A stretch of 64,000 bases of DNA, taken from the NCBI RefSeq assembly GCF_007992195.1, contig NZ_BJZU01000066.1:1-64000 (forward strand). Reading direction: 5' to 3'. Both the position numbers and the translations under genes were made by a program. Each line of letters starts with the position of its first letter. Positions within the stretch are counted from its first letter, which is position 1. This DNA comes from Methylobacterium oxalidis. Lineage in GTDB: Bacteria; Pseudomonadota; Alphaproteobacteria; Rhizobiales; Beijerinckiaceae. Positions 1 through 8,240 of the stretch are shown here, one piece after another. The notes beneath the pieces are model-generated. The model ran no database searches and had not been told where the DNA came from. It worked only from the letters and a program-made list of their open reading frames with translations.

Positions 1-34
1 GGCCCTGGTGACGGGCCGAAGGGCGCGCCGGGAT

Positions 35-60
35 CGAACGGTTTCGCACCGGCCGTCGTT
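35..60 (+). promoter_or_regulatory. Possible EcfG-type promoter
   Basis: CGAAC at 35-39 and CGTT at 57-60 are separated by 17 bases. This differs by one base from the alphaproteobacterial general-stress promoter pattern GGAAC-N16..18-CGTT. It lies 31 bases before the small gene at 92. The match is short, so it is only a candidate. Confidence 0.3.
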
Positions 61-91
61 GTTCCTCCTTCGATGCCGAGAGGAGGAAGCC

Positions 92-319
92 ATGTCGAGC
101 CTGCTCGACTACGAGCCGGGCGACAGCCGGACGGCGGAGTTCCGCCGCGGCTTCGCGCACGGCGCGCAGGCGGTGTTCGACGTCGTGGGCGGGCACCTCG
201 CCGAGCCGCACGCCCAGATGCTGCGGGCCTGGCTGAACGAGGCGGTCCGCGACTGGAGCCGGAACCCCGGCGAGGCGGACGAGCCGCCGACCCCGCCCGA
301 ATTGCTGCCGCCCGAGTGA
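92..319 (+). CDS. Small protein of unknown function (75 aa)
   Basis: This short open frame starts at an ATG preceded by a near-perfect ribosome site (AGGAGGA at 81-87), which supports it being translated. The protein is probably cytoplasmic: there is no signal peptide or membrane segment. Residues about 14-55 look helical (FRRGF..., LRAWLNEAVRDW) and the last 15 residues are Pro/Glu-rich. I do not recognise a family. An EcfG-like promoter candidate lies just upstream, so it may be a stress-induced protein, but that is inference. Confidence 0.6.
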   Translation: MSSLLDYEPGDSRTAEFRRGFAHGAQAVFDVVGGHLAEPHAQMLRAWLNEAVRDWSRNPGEADEPPTPPELLPPE

Positions 320-534
320 GCGGCGAGCCTCACCGATAGCGGTCGGCGCAACCGTGAGGCTCGGCGATCACGTAGCCGATGTGCCGCAGCGCTCTTGAGG
401 CGTCGGCGAGGCGGCGCCATCACACGGGCCTCGACATGCCGACCGTGGATCCATCCGGCCCGCCCGGCCGTTGAGGTCCTTCATCGACGATCCGAGGACC
501 GGATCGAACCCGGACCGCCAGGGTGCGCCCGACC

Positions 535-759
535 ATGACCGCAACCTCCTACCGCGTCACGCTGTCCATCCGCGAGGCCGAGCGCACGGTTTCGGCGGCG
601 ACGGAGCGCGAGGTCGCCCTGATGGCGGAATCGATCCTGCGGCAGCACGAGCACCAGAGGCTCGCGGTGGGCTTCCGGGTGGATTGCGCCGACCCCGCAG
701 CGCGCCACCGCATCGCCGCCTACCTCGCCGACCTCGCCCTGGAACTCGACCTCGCCTGA
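535..759 (+). CDS. Small protein of unknown function (74 aa)
   Basis: The frame opens at ATG 535; an in-frame GTG lies at 523. No strong ribosome site is seen for either. The protein has an alternating beta-like N-terminus (YRVTLSI) and a helical middle with charged residues, with no signal peptide or membrane segment. It ends 22 bases from the convergent XRE regulator gene, with a shared hairpin between them. Family unknown. Confidence 0.5.
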   Translation: MTATSYRVTLSIREAERTVSAATEREVALMAESILRQHEHQRLAVGFRVDCADPAARHRIAAYLADLALELDLA

Positions 760-785
760 GCGGGGGCGCCTTCGCGGCGCCTCAG
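756..785. terminator. Bidirectional hairpin between convergent genes
   Basis: GGCGCC at 765-770 pairs with GGCGCC at 776-781 around a TTCGC loop. CTGAG (756-760) and CTCAG (781-785) carry the two opposing stop codons and add an outer arm. There is no T-run, as is usual in this GC-rich DNA. Confidence 0.45.
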
Positions 786-1111
786 CGGCTCCCCTCGACG
801 CTCCCCCCGGCTGCCTCGGCGCCAAACAGGATGTCGTAGGTCATCGGGTCGTAGAAGCGCATCAGGGTCTGCACGAAGTGCCGGACGTCGACGCCGAGCG
901 CCTCCGCCCAGGCCCGGTAGCGATCCGGCGGGATGCGGCCGCGGCCGGTCTCGAGCTGCGAGATGAACGTGTAGTACTCCGCGCCGACCAGCTGCGCGAG
1001 CTGGCGCTGGGAGAGGCCGCGCGTCTCGCGCAGCTCCTTCAGGAAGCGCCCGCCTTCCCGGCGCAATCCCTGGACCTCCTCCGAGTCCAGGCGCTGATGA
1101 TGAGCATACAC
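782..1111 (-). CDS. XRE-family helix-turn-helix regulator (109 aa)
   Basis: A small DNA-binding protein of the XRE/Cro type. Residues about 24-80 form the five-helix HTH_3 fold: FLKELRETRGLSQRQLAQLVG, with the recognition helix near YYTFISQLETG. The C-terminal 30 residues (ending after MTYDILFG) are a short tail and may serve dimerisation. The start is ATG 1111. An inverted repeat CCTATA-N12-TATAGG sits 42-65 bases upstream and suggests autoregulation. The same strand-specific core (GCTGTAT) recurs before the sigma factor gene at 8123 and the unknown gene at 8669, so these may be further targets; that is inference. Confidence 0.8.
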   Translation of the reverse strand: MYAHHQRLDSEEVQGLRREGGRFLKELRETRGLSQRQLAQLVGAEYYTFISQLETGRGRIPPDRYRAWAEALGVDVRHFVQTLMRFYDPMTYDILFGAEAAGGSVEGSR

Positions 1112-1475
1112 GGTGGGGTGCCTTCTCGCTGGCTCATGACGCGGAGTCTTCGCCTATACAGCGATATCCATATAGGGTCGCATGCCGGCCCTTGTCCAGA
1201 TCGGGCCCCGAACCGTTTAACAACGGTGATCGATGCGGCGCTTGGAATGGATCTAGGATGCCCTATGATCCCGGCCAGGGGGACGGGACTGGAGTGATCA
1301 GTGAACACGGCCGGCGCCAGCACCAAACCGCCCCGACAAGCTCGCCCCTCTCGATACCGGGACCCGGTTCGGTCCGGTTTTGTCTTGCGGCGCGCCGGGA
1401 TCAACGCGCGGACGCGTCCAGGACTACATCCTTCTTCGGCAGCCTGACACGGCCACGTCCCGGCGAGATGTCCGC
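1112..1475. other. Divergent intergenic region, XRE gene / type I secretion genes
   Basis: 364 bases without a convincing gene. It holds the dyad at 1153-1176 and a second dyad, ACCGTT at 1212-1217 with AACGGT at 1222-1227. It should contain promoters for both flanking genes, but I cannot place -35/-10 elements with confidence. Short open frames here lack ribosome sites and overlap on both strands. Confidence 0.5.
1153..1176. promoter_or_regulatory. Probable operator: CCTATA-N12-TATAGG dyad
   Basis: CCTATA (1153-1158) and TATAGG (1171-1176) are perfect inverted repeats with GATATC between them, in AT-rich DNA directly upstream of the XRE gene. The minus strand reads GATATCGCTGTATAGG, which resembles sequences upstream of the genes at 8123 and 8669. 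An operator for the XRE protein is the simplest reading. Confidence 0.45.
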
Positions 1476-3212
1476 ATGAGCAGCGACGGCTCCGCATCCC
1501 TGTTGACGAACGGCGTCCGGTCGATGCGGCCGATGCTCGTCACGGCCGTGATCTTCAGCTTCTTCATCAACGTCCTGCTGTTCGTCAGCCCGCTGTACAT
1601 GCTGCAGATCTACGACCGGGTGCTAGCCAGCCGGAACGAGACGACGCTCGTCGGCATCACCCTGGTCGCCGCCTTCGCGCTCGCGGTCTACGCGATGCTC
1701 GAGATGCTGCGCTCGCGCATCCTGGTGCGGGCCGGGATGGTCTTCGACCGACGGATCGCCGGCCCGGTCTTCGATGCGGTGCACCGGGGCACGCTGCGCC
1801 GGCCGGGCGCCGGGCACGACGCGGCCCTGCGCGACGTCGACACCCTGCGCGAGTTCCTGACCGGCAGCGGCCTGCTGGCCTTCTGCGACGTGCCCTGGAC
1901 CCCGATCTTCCTTCTCGCCTGCTTCGCCCTGCACCCCTGGTTCGGCTGGATGGCGCTGACCGGCGGCGCGGTGATCCTCGGCCTGACCCTCGTCAACGAG
2001 GTCGCGACCCGGCACCGGCTCGAGGCGGCGAACCTCGCCTCCGGGGCGGCCGGCCGGCAGGCCAGGGCGAGCCTGCGCAACGGCGAGGTGGTGCGGGCGA
2101 TGGGCATGCTCGGGGCGCTGCGCGAGCTCTGGCGCGCGCGCCACGACGAGGTGCTGCTGCACCAGGCGCTCGCCAGCGACCGGGCCGGGCTGATCGTGGC
2201 GGCGACGAAGTTCGTGCGCATGTTCCTGCAGACCATGGTGCTCGGGGTCGGCGCCTACCTCGCGATCCACCGCGAGATCACCGCGGGGTCGATGATCGCC
2301 GCCTCGATCATCATCGGCCGCGCGCTGGCGCCGATCGAGCTCGTCGTCGCCAACTGGAAGGGCTTCACGGCCGCCCGCGCCAGCTACCGGCGCCTGCGGG
2401 GTCTCGTCGAGGCGGCCGGCCCGGAGCCGCGCCGCGTGGTGCTGCCGCGGCCGCAGGGCCGGATCGAGGCGGAGGCGGTGTCGGTCGCCGCGCCGGGCTC
2501 GACCCTGCCGATCCTGCGCGACGTCACCTTCCGGATCGAGCCCGGCAGCGTCGTCGGGGTGATCGGGCCGAGCGCCGCCGGCAAGTCGACCCTGGCCCGG
2601 GCGCTCACGGGCGTGTGGCCGCTCCTGTCCGGGGCGGTGCGGATCGACGGGTCCGAGCTCGGTCACTGGGATCCGCAGGCGCTCGGGCGCCACATCGGCT
2701 ACCTGCCGCAGGACGTGGAGCTGTTCGACGGCACGGTCGCCGAGAACATCGCGCGCTTCGAGGCGGGCGACGAGGCCGCGATCATCGCGGTGGCGCAGAG
2801 GGCGGGCTGCCACGGCCTGATCCAGACCCTGCCGGACGGCTACAACACCCGGGTCGGGCCGGGCGGCCACGGGCTCTCGGGCGGCCAGCGCCAGCGCATC
2901 GCGCTGGCCCGCGCCCTCTACGGCGACCCGAGCCTCGTCGTCCTCGACGAGCCGAACGCCAGCCTCGACCAGGCCGGCGAGGCGGCCCTGACGCAGGCCG
3001 TCTCCGCGCTCAAGGAGCGTGGCACCACGGTCGTCATCGTGACCCACAAGATGAGCATCCTCTCCGAGGCCGACCAGGTGCTCGTGATGAGCGGCGGCGC
3101 GGTGCAGGCCTACGGCCCGGCCGAGCAGGTCCTCGGGCAGATCGTCGGCCCGCGGCCGGTTCCCTCCCTCGTGCCGGCGGCGGGCGACGGCCACCGGGCC
3201 GCGGCGGGGTGA
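1476..3212 (+). CDS. Type I secretion ABC transporter (PrtD-like permease/ATPase)
   Basis: Inner-membrane exporter that powers one-step secretion of an unfolded protein through a HlyD adaptor and an outer-membrane TolC-like channel. The 578-residue length fits the PrtD subgroup, which lacks the N-terminal peptidase-like domain of HlyB. Membrane helices fill residues about 20-300. The ATPase shows Walker A GPSAAGKST (near 364-371), signature LSGGQRQR (near 467) and Walker B LVVLDEP (near 487-493). ATG 1476 was chosen because the hydrophobic first helix follows soon after. The adaptor gene starts 4 bases downstream, so the two are co-transcribed. No TolC gene is in the window. PrtD systems usually export RTX proteins; the only nearby candidate cargo lacks RTX nonapeptides. 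Confidence 0.92.
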   Translation: MSSDGSASLLTNGVRSMRPMLVTAVIFSFFINVLLFVSPLYMLQIYDRVLASRNETTLVGITLVAAFALAVYAMLEMLRSRILVRAGMVFDRRIAGPVFDAVHRGTLRRPGAGHDAALRDVDTLREFLTGSGLLAFCDVPWTPIFLLACFALHPWFGWMALTGGAVILGLTLVNEVATRHRLEAANLASGAAGRQARASLRNGEVVRAMGMLGALRELWRARHDEVLLHQALASDRAGLIVAATKFVRMFLQTMVLGVGAYLAIHREITAGSMIAASIIIGRALAPIELVVANWKGFTAARASYRRLRGLVEAAGPEPRRVVLPRPQGRIEAEAVSVAAPGSTLPILRDVTFRIEPGSVVGVIGPSAAGKSTLARALTGVWPLLSGAVRIDGSELGHWDPQALGRHIGYLPQDVELFDGTVAENIARFEAGDEAAIIAVAQRAGCHGLIQTLPDGYNTRVGPGGHGLSGGQRQRIALARALYGDPSLVVLDEPNASLDQAGEAALTQAVSALKERGTTVVIVTHKMSILSEADQVLVMSGGAVQAYGPAEQVLGQIVGPRPVPSLVPAAGDGHRAAAG

Positions 3213-3215
3213 GCC

Positions 3216-4595
3216 ATGACCGACGGATCCGCCAACACCCTGCCCGCGACCGTGCCGCTCCAGGCGGCGGTCGCCCGTGCAGGGCCCGGCGAGCCGCCGG
3301 ACCTGCGCGGCCTGACGCACTGGCGGCGCTACGCGGTGGCGGGCTACGCGCTCATCGCCGCGACCTTCGGGGTGATGGGCGCCTGGGCGGCGACGACGCG
3401 GCTCGACCGCGCCGTGATCAGCCCCGGGATCGTCGTCGCCGAGGGCAGCCGCAAGGTCGTCCAGCATTTCGAGGGCGGCATGGTCCAGGAGGTGCTGGTG
3501 CGCGACGGGCAGGGCGTGCGGGAGGGCGACGTCCTCCTGCGCATCGACCCGCTCCAGTCCCGCGCCAGCGCCGACCTGTACCGGAGCCAACTCGACGCGG
3601 CCCTGATCCTCGAGGCGCGGCTGCGAGCCGAGCAGGCGGGCGCCGAGACGCTGGACCTGCCGCCGGACGTCGCCCCGCGCCGCGCCGACCCGGGCATCGC
3701 CCGGCTGATCCGGGACCAGACCGACCAGCTTGCGGAGCGGCGCCGCTCACTCCGCTCCCAGCTCGACCTGATCGACGCCCGCGTGACGCAGCTCAGGACC
3801 GAGATGTCGGGCCTCGCGGTGGAAAAGGCGTCCGTCCAGGAGCAGGTCGGCTTCATCAACCAGGAGCTCGAGGGCCTGCGGGCGCTTCGCGACAAGAACC
3901 TGATCCCGCTCTCGCGCCTCCTCGTCATGGAGCGCGAGCGCACCCGCCTCGAGGGCGTGATCGGCCGCTCGGTGGCGGAGACCGCCAAGGCGCAGAACGC
4001 CATCGGCGAGGCCGGGATGCAGGCGACGCAGATCCGGCAGAAGCAGCAGGAGGCCGTCACCGCCCAGCTCCTGGAAACCCGCCAGAAGATCTCGGAGCTG
4101 CGCGAGAAACTTCTCGTGGCGCAGGACGTGCTGCGGCGCCACGAGGTCCGCGCGCCTCACGACGGCGTCGTCCAGGGCCTCAAGGTCTACACGATCGGCC
4201 AGGTGATCCGCTCGGGCGAGCCCCTGATGGAGATCGTGCCGACGAGCGACCGCCTCGTGATCAGCGTCCAGTTCTCGCCCAACGACCTCGAGACGATCCA
4301 CGCGGGGCTGCGGGCCGAGGTGAAGTTCCCGGCCTTCCAGACCCGCCGGACGCCCGCGATGTTCGGCACCCTCACGACGGTCTCGCGCGACCGGCTGATC
4401 GACGAGACCACGAAGCAGCCCTACTTTGCCGGCATCGTCGAGATGGACGAAGCCCAGGTTCCGGACGAGGTGCGGCGGCGCCTGCTCGCCGGCCTCCCGG
4501 CCGAGATCGTCGTCTCGGCCGGCGAGCGCACGGCCTTCGACTACATGGTCGCCCCCTTCCTCGACGCGATGGGACGCGCCTTCCATGAACGCTAG
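3216..4595 (+). CDS. HlyD-family membrane fusion protein of type I secretion
   Basis: Periplasmic adaptor that joins the ABC exporter to the outer-membrane channel. At 459 residues it has the usual size. A single membrane helix lies at residues about 35-58 (YAVAGYALIAATFGVMGAWA), followed by a split lipoyl/biotinyl-like domain (FEGGMVQEVLVRDGQGVREGD; C-terminal half near APHDGVVQGLKV). A long coiled coil spans about 175-300, and the C-terminal beta-barrel includes PNDLETI and GLRAEVKFPAF. The start is 4 bases after the transporter stop, so translation is probably coupled. No reason to doubt an intact gene. Confidence 0.92.
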   Translation: MTDGSANTLPATVPLQAAVARAGPGEPPDLRGLTHWRRYAVAGYALIAATFGVMGAWAATTRLDRAVISPGIVVAEGSRKVVQHFEGGMVQEVLVRDGQGVREGDVLLRIDPLQSRASADLYRSQLDAALILEARLRAEQAGAETLDLPPDVAPRRADPGIARLIRDQTDQLAERRRSLRSQLDLIDARVTQLRTEMSGLAVEKASVQEQVGFINQELEGLRALRDKNLIPLSRLLVMERERTRLEGVIGRSVAETAKAQNAIGEAGMQATQIRQKQQEAVTAQLLETRQKISELREKLLVAQDVLRRHEVRAPHDGVVQGLKVYTIGQVIRSGEPLMEIVPTSDRLVISVQFSPNDLETIHAGLRAEVKFPAFQTRRTPAMFGTLTTVSRDRLIDETTKQPYFAGIVEMDEAQVPDEVRRRLLAGLPAEIVVSAGERTAFDYMVAPFLDAMGRAFHER

Positions 4596-4664
4596 AGCCG
4601 GGACGAAGCGGACGAGGCGGCCCGCGCCGGGTAAGCGGTGCGGGATCCCGCGAGTGAGGTCGAG

Positions 4665-7349
4665 ATGGCTGCGGTAATCTCCTTCTTCCGCCCGGCCGCC
4701 ACGGCGCAGGGCGCGTGGTCCCAGCAGGAACTCGCCGAGTTCTACCGGGTCGAGGCCGCCCTGATCCGGGCCGGCCTGCGGATCACCAGCGAGCAGGGCC
4801 TGAGCGACGAGGCCGATCCCTGGTTCGTGTTCTGCCGCCCCGACGGCGACGCCATCATGCACTTCGCCCGGATCGACGGCAGCTACGTGGTGGCCTCCGA
4901 GGCCCTCGACCACCCGATGCGCGGCTCCGACTTCCGCGCGCTGGTCAACGAGATCGCGGCCAGCAACCCCGCCCTCCTCCCGATCCCGCAGGCGGGCGCC
5001 GGCACGAAGCTCGTGGTCCACCCGGCCGCCCTGCTGGCGGCGCTCGTCACGGCCGCGGCGCTGAGCCTCGCGCCGGACGACGCCTTCGCGGGCGAGGTGG
5101 AGACGATCGGGCCGGTCGGGCCGGCGCTCTCGGCGCCGGGCGGGGCGGGCCCCCTGGCGGAGGCGCAGGCCGCCCGGCCCGGCGGCGCGGAGGATGCCGG
5201 GCGGCAGGAGGACCACCGGCGACAGATCGAGGCGATCGTGTTCTCGGCGATGATCTTCGCCGCGCAGGCGGCCGCCGCCGAGGAGATCGACCTGCGGTCG
5301 AGCCCCGATCTCCCGGCGAGCGAGACGGCGGCCGCCGCCGCGGCTCAGGCCGCGCAGGGCGAGGAGCCGGCATATGCGGGGTCCGCCCGCGCGGAGGCCG
5401 GCCCGATCCAGCCGGCCTCGGCCTTCGATGTCGGGGGCGTGCGCGGCGGCGAGGCCGTGCCGTCCGGCCCGGAGCGGGCCGGCGCGATCCGGCAGATCCG
5501 GACGGAGGCGAACGTCGACGGGCCGGACCTTCCGAAGCTCGCGGTCGCACACCGGACCGCACCGGCCGACGACGAGGCTCACGCGGCCGCGCGCGGCGGG
5601 GAGCCGAGCCTGGTCCTCGGGGCCGTCAAGCAGGCACCTGCGGAGGCGCGCCCGGAGGATGGGGCGGCGCCCGCGAGCGGAACCGATGGAAAGGGCGGCT
5701 CGGCCCAAGCCGCAGGCTCGGCCACATCGGCGGACGCCTCGGGCTCTCAGAACGTCCAGCAGGCCGCATCGCCGGGTGCGACGCACGGTCCTTCCGGCTC
5801 GAACGGCAACGCCGGTTCCGGCAGCAGTTCCGGCTCCGGGAGCAATTCCGGCAGCAACTCCGGCTCGAACACCTGGCTCGTCACGGTGCTGCGCAACGAG
5901 GAGGGGAAGAGCTCGTCCGACCAGGGCAAGGCGGGCAAGGAGACGGGCCTCGACGCTGGCGAGGGCGTCGGGAAGGGACCCGGTCCCGACAAGTCCGACG
6001 CCGCGAAGGCCGCGGATGCCGGCCCGCCGTCGGGCAAGAGTGGCGCTGCCGAACCGGCGCAGCACCAGAGCGGCCCGTCCGCTGGCGCATCGACGGACAA
6101 ACCGGGCAAGGTGGAGGATCAGGGCCCGAAGGCGCAGGCAGCGGGAGCCGGCGCGGCGGAGGCCGCACCGGCCGAGGCGAGCCAGCCGCCGGGGCACGCG
6201 AGCGCACCCGGGCAGATCAAGAAGGCGGAGGCGTCTTCGGAGGCATCCGCACCGGCAAAGGGCGCCGTCACCGAGGGCCCGGCCGTGGACGGACATGGTC
6301 AGAAGGCGCAGGCCGTGGGAGTCGCGGCGGCGGAGGCCGCGGAGGCCGAGGCGAGCCAGCCAGCGGGGCACGCGAGCGCACCCGGGCAGATCAAGAAGGC
6401 GGAGGCATCCCCGGAGGCATCCGCGCCGGCGAAGGGCGCCGTCACCGAGGGCCCGGCCGTGGACGGACATGGCCCGAAACCGGAGAAGGCGTCGGGTACC
6501 GGCGCCGACGTGCAGGGTGGGGAAGCGACGCACGGTCAGGCACATGCGACGCCTCCCGGCCAGGACAAGGACAAGGTTGCCGCATCGGCCGGGGAGCCGG
6601 GCACCGGCGCGGAGCATCCGGGCGCGATGGGACACGGCCCGAAGGCGGAGACCTCGCCGGCACAGCCCGGTCACGCGCAGGGGGAAGCGAGCACCGGCGC
6701 CTCGGGCCACCATCCGCCGGAGCACGCGGCCGCGCAGGGCCAGACCAAGGCCCCCGGCGAGCCCGCCGAGGCAGCCGGCGCTGCGGCGGCCGATGGCCCC
6801 GACACGGCAGGCGGCAACGGGCACGGCCCGAAGGCCGACGCCGCACCGTCGACGCCGGAGGCACCCGCCAAGGCGACCAGCACGGGGAACCCGCCCGAGC
6901 ACGCGGCGGCGCACGGCCTCAGCAAGGCGCCGGCCGCTTCCGCCGACGCGGAGCCGGCAGCGACACCCGACGCTGCGGTCAGGTCTGCCGGAAACGGGCA
7001 CGGCCCGAAGACCGACGCGCCGGCAGGCGCACCAGAGGCGACGGCGGCGCCAGGTTCGGCGGCAGGCGCCGATCCCGGATCGAACCCGGACCCGGGCAAG
7101 GCGGCGGCTCACCGGCCCGCGGAGGCGCCGGGCGCCGGCCCGCACGCGCAGCCAGGGGCGGACGCGCGGCCGGGCGCGATGGCCGCGAAGGTGGATGCGG
7201 ACGGGAACCTCGTGTTCGGCTCAGGGCCCGAGTTCCGGCCCCATCCGGCTTCGGACCACGCCTCGCCGGATGCGGACCTGCACGCGGATGTCGGGCTGGT
7301 GGGCTTGGCCGCCCACCACCCGCCGCTGCACCATCCGGACTTCCACTGA
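4665..7349 (+). CDS. Large repetitive Ala/Pro/Gly/Lys/His-rich protein, possible secreted or envelope protein
   Basis: 894 residues from ATG 4665, chosen over GTG 4638 because GAGGT precedes it. Residues about 1-110 are a compact domain (ELAEFYRVEAALI, DPWFVFCRPDGD, FRALVNEI), then a hydrophobic segment at about 120-145 (HPAALLAALVTAAALSLA). The rest is low complexity: a Ser/Gly stretch near 385-410, two 58-residue near-identical repeats near 489-604, and later modules sharing GHGPK and PPEHAAA. The tail is His-rich. I recall similar N-terminal domains beside type I secretion genes in other rhizobia-like bacteria, but cannot verify this here. It may be the exporter's cargo or a membrane-anchored companion; no RTX (GGxGxDxxx) repeats are present. 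A shared terminator follows. Confidence 0.75.
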   Translation: MAAVISFFRPAATAQGAWSQQELAEFYRVEAALIRAGLRITSEQGLSDEADPWFVFCRPDGDAIMHFARIDGSYVVASEALDHPMRGSDFRALVNEIAASNPALLPIPQAGAGTKLVVHPAALLAALVTAAALSLAPDDAFAGEVETIGPVGPALSAPGGAGPLAEAQAARPGGAEDAGRQEDHRRQIEAIVFSAMIFAAQAAAAEEIDLRSSPDLPASETAAAAAAQAAQGEEPAYAGSARAEAGPIQPASAFDVGGVRGGEAVPSGPERAGAIRQIRTEANVDGPDLPKLAVAHRTAPADDEAHAAARGGEPSLVLGAVKQAPAEARPEDGAAPASGTDGKGGSAQAAGSATSADASGSQNVQQAASPGATHGPSGSNGNAGSGSSSGSGSNSGSNSGSNTWLVTVLRNEEGKSSSDQGKAGKETGLDAGEGVGKGPGPDKSDAAKAADAGPPSGKSGAAEPAQHQSGPSAGASTDKPGKVEDQGPKAQAAGAGAAEAAPAEASQPPGHASAPGQIKKAEASSEASAPAKGAVTEGPAVDGHGQKAQAVGVAAAEAAEAEASQPAGHASAPGQIKKAEASPEASAPAKGAVTEGPAVDGHGPKPEKASGTGADVQGGEATHGQAHATPPGQDKDKVAASAGEPGTGAEHPGAMGHGPKAETSPAQPGHAQGEASTGASGHHPPEHAAAQGQTKAPGEPAEAAGAAAADGPDTAGGNGHGPKADAAPSTPEAPAKATSTGNPPEHAAAHGLSKAPAASADAEPAATPDAAVRSAGNGHGPKTDAPAGAPEATAAPGSAAGADPGSNPDPGKAAAHRPAEAPGAGPHAQPGADARPGAMAAKVDADGNLVFGSGPEFRPHPASDHASPDADLHADVGLVGLAAHHPPLHHPDFH
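6129..6476 (+). repeat. Tandem 174-bp coding repeat (two copies)
   Basis: Two adjacent near-identical units, about 6129-6302 and 6303-6476, offset by exactly 174 bases (58 codons). Shared stretches include CACGCGAGCGCACCCGGGCA at 6195 and at 6369. The copies keep the reading frame and encode ASAPGQIKKAEAS followed by AKGAVTEGPAVDGHG. A recent unequal duplication within the repetitive gene is the likely cause. Confidence 0.85.
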
Positions 7350-7380
7350 GAGCCGGCGCGCGAGCGCCGGCCGGCCTCAG
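7346..7380. terminator. Strong bidirectional hairpin terminator
   Basis: GCCGGCGC (7352-7359) pairs perfectly with GCGCCGGC (7364-7371) around GCGA. Outer CTGAG/CTCAG arms contain the stop codons of the convergent repetitive-protein and sigma factor genes. No T-run follows. Confidence 0.6.
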
Positions 7381-8123
7381 GCCGGCACGCCGCCGAGCTT
7401 CGGCACCTGCTGGCCCATCGCGCCGACCAGGACCTCGCGGGCCCGGCTGACCCGGCTCTTCACGGTCCCGACCTGGCAGTTGAGCACCGCCGCCGCCTCC
7501 TCGTAGGTCATTCCCTGTGCGGCGACGAGGATCAGCGCCTCCTGCTGCGCCAGCGGCAGCTTCCGGATGCGTGCCCAGAGCTCCTGCAGGGCGACCCGGT
7601 CGACCTGGTCGGAGAGCGCCACCAGCCGGCCGGCCGCTGCACCGTCGACGTCCTCGACCTCGCGCTTCGTGCGGCGGCGCTCCGTGTAGAACTGGTTGCG
7701 AAGGATCGTGAAGGCCCACGCCTTGAAGTTGCTGCCCGGCCGGTAGCGGTGCTGGTTCTGCCAGGCCCGAAGCAGCGTCTCCTGGACGAGATCGTCGGCC
7801 TGGCAGGGATCGCGGACGATCGAGCGGGCGAAGCCGCGAAAATCGGGAAGAAGCGCCAGAAGCTCCTCGCGGAAGGCGTCGGGATCGACGGTGCCGGGCG
7901 TGACCGCGACACCGAGGGCACGCTCGATCTGCTCGATGAGCTTCAGGAACCGGACCGGCGTCGTGCGGTCCGCGCTGGAGGCGTACAGGCTCCGGAGTTG
8001 GTGGCCGAGGTGATCGCGCAGGAAGGCGGGGAGAAGGGGCGGTCCGGCCGGGGCGCCGGCGGCGCTCCGCCTCCCGCTGGGGGCCTCGTCGGGATGCGTC
8101 GGAGCTGGTGCGTGGAACGCCAT
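7377..8123 (-). CDS. EcfG-type (ECF15) sigma factor with N-terminal NepR-like anti-sigma domain
   Basis: 248 residues from ATG 8123, preceded by GGGAGA; a longer start at 8168 is possible. The C-terminal two thirds is an ECF sigma factor: region 2 (DDLVQETLLRAW, then FKAWAFTILRNQF) at about 92-165 and region 4 (LPLAQQEALILVAAQGMTYE, then GTVKSRVSRARE) at about 185-235. These match EcfG, the general-stress sigma factor of alphaproteobacteria. Residues about 34-68 (LGHQLRSLY, then TPVRFLKLIEQIE) match the core of NepR, the anti-sigma factor that binds EcfG and PhyR. Both halves being in one chain is unusual. The gene is alone, not beside phyR. Inference: a paralog with built-in inhibition, or one that titrates PhyR. 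An inverted CATACAG/CTGTATG repeat lies in its promoter region. Confidence 0.85.
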   Translation of the reverse strand: MAFHAPAPTHPDEAPSGRRSAAGAPAGPPLLPAFLRDHLGHQLRSLYASSADRTTPVRFLKLIEQIERALGVAVTPGTVDPDAFREELLALLPDFRGFARSIVRDPCQADDLVQETLLRAWQNQHRYRPGSNFKAWAFTILRNQFYTERRRTKREVEDVDGAAAGRLVALSDQVDRVALQELWARIRKLPLAQQEALILVAAQGMTYEEAAAVLNCQVGTVKSRVSRAREVLVGAMGQQVPKLGGVPA

Positions 8124-8152
8124 CGCGCGCGTGATCTCCCTTTGCGAACCGC

Positions 8153-8187
8153 CATACAGTGAATTCATAATAGGTAATCGCTGTATG
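8153..8187. promoter_or_regulatory. Inverted CATACAG...CTGTATG repeat upstream of the sigma factor gene
   Basis: CATACAG (8153-8159) and CTGTATG (8181-8187) flank an AT-rich 21-base spacer containing TATTAT on the minus strand, a plausible -10. The site lies 30-64 bases before the sigma factor start. The sequence ATCGCTGTATG resembles the operator-like dyad at 1153-1176 and a single site at 8712-8718. Confidence 0.45.
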
Positions 8188-8240
8188 TGGTTCAAGGGCC
8201 GCACCCCGGCGTCCCGTCGAAAGACGGGGGACGAGCGCAC

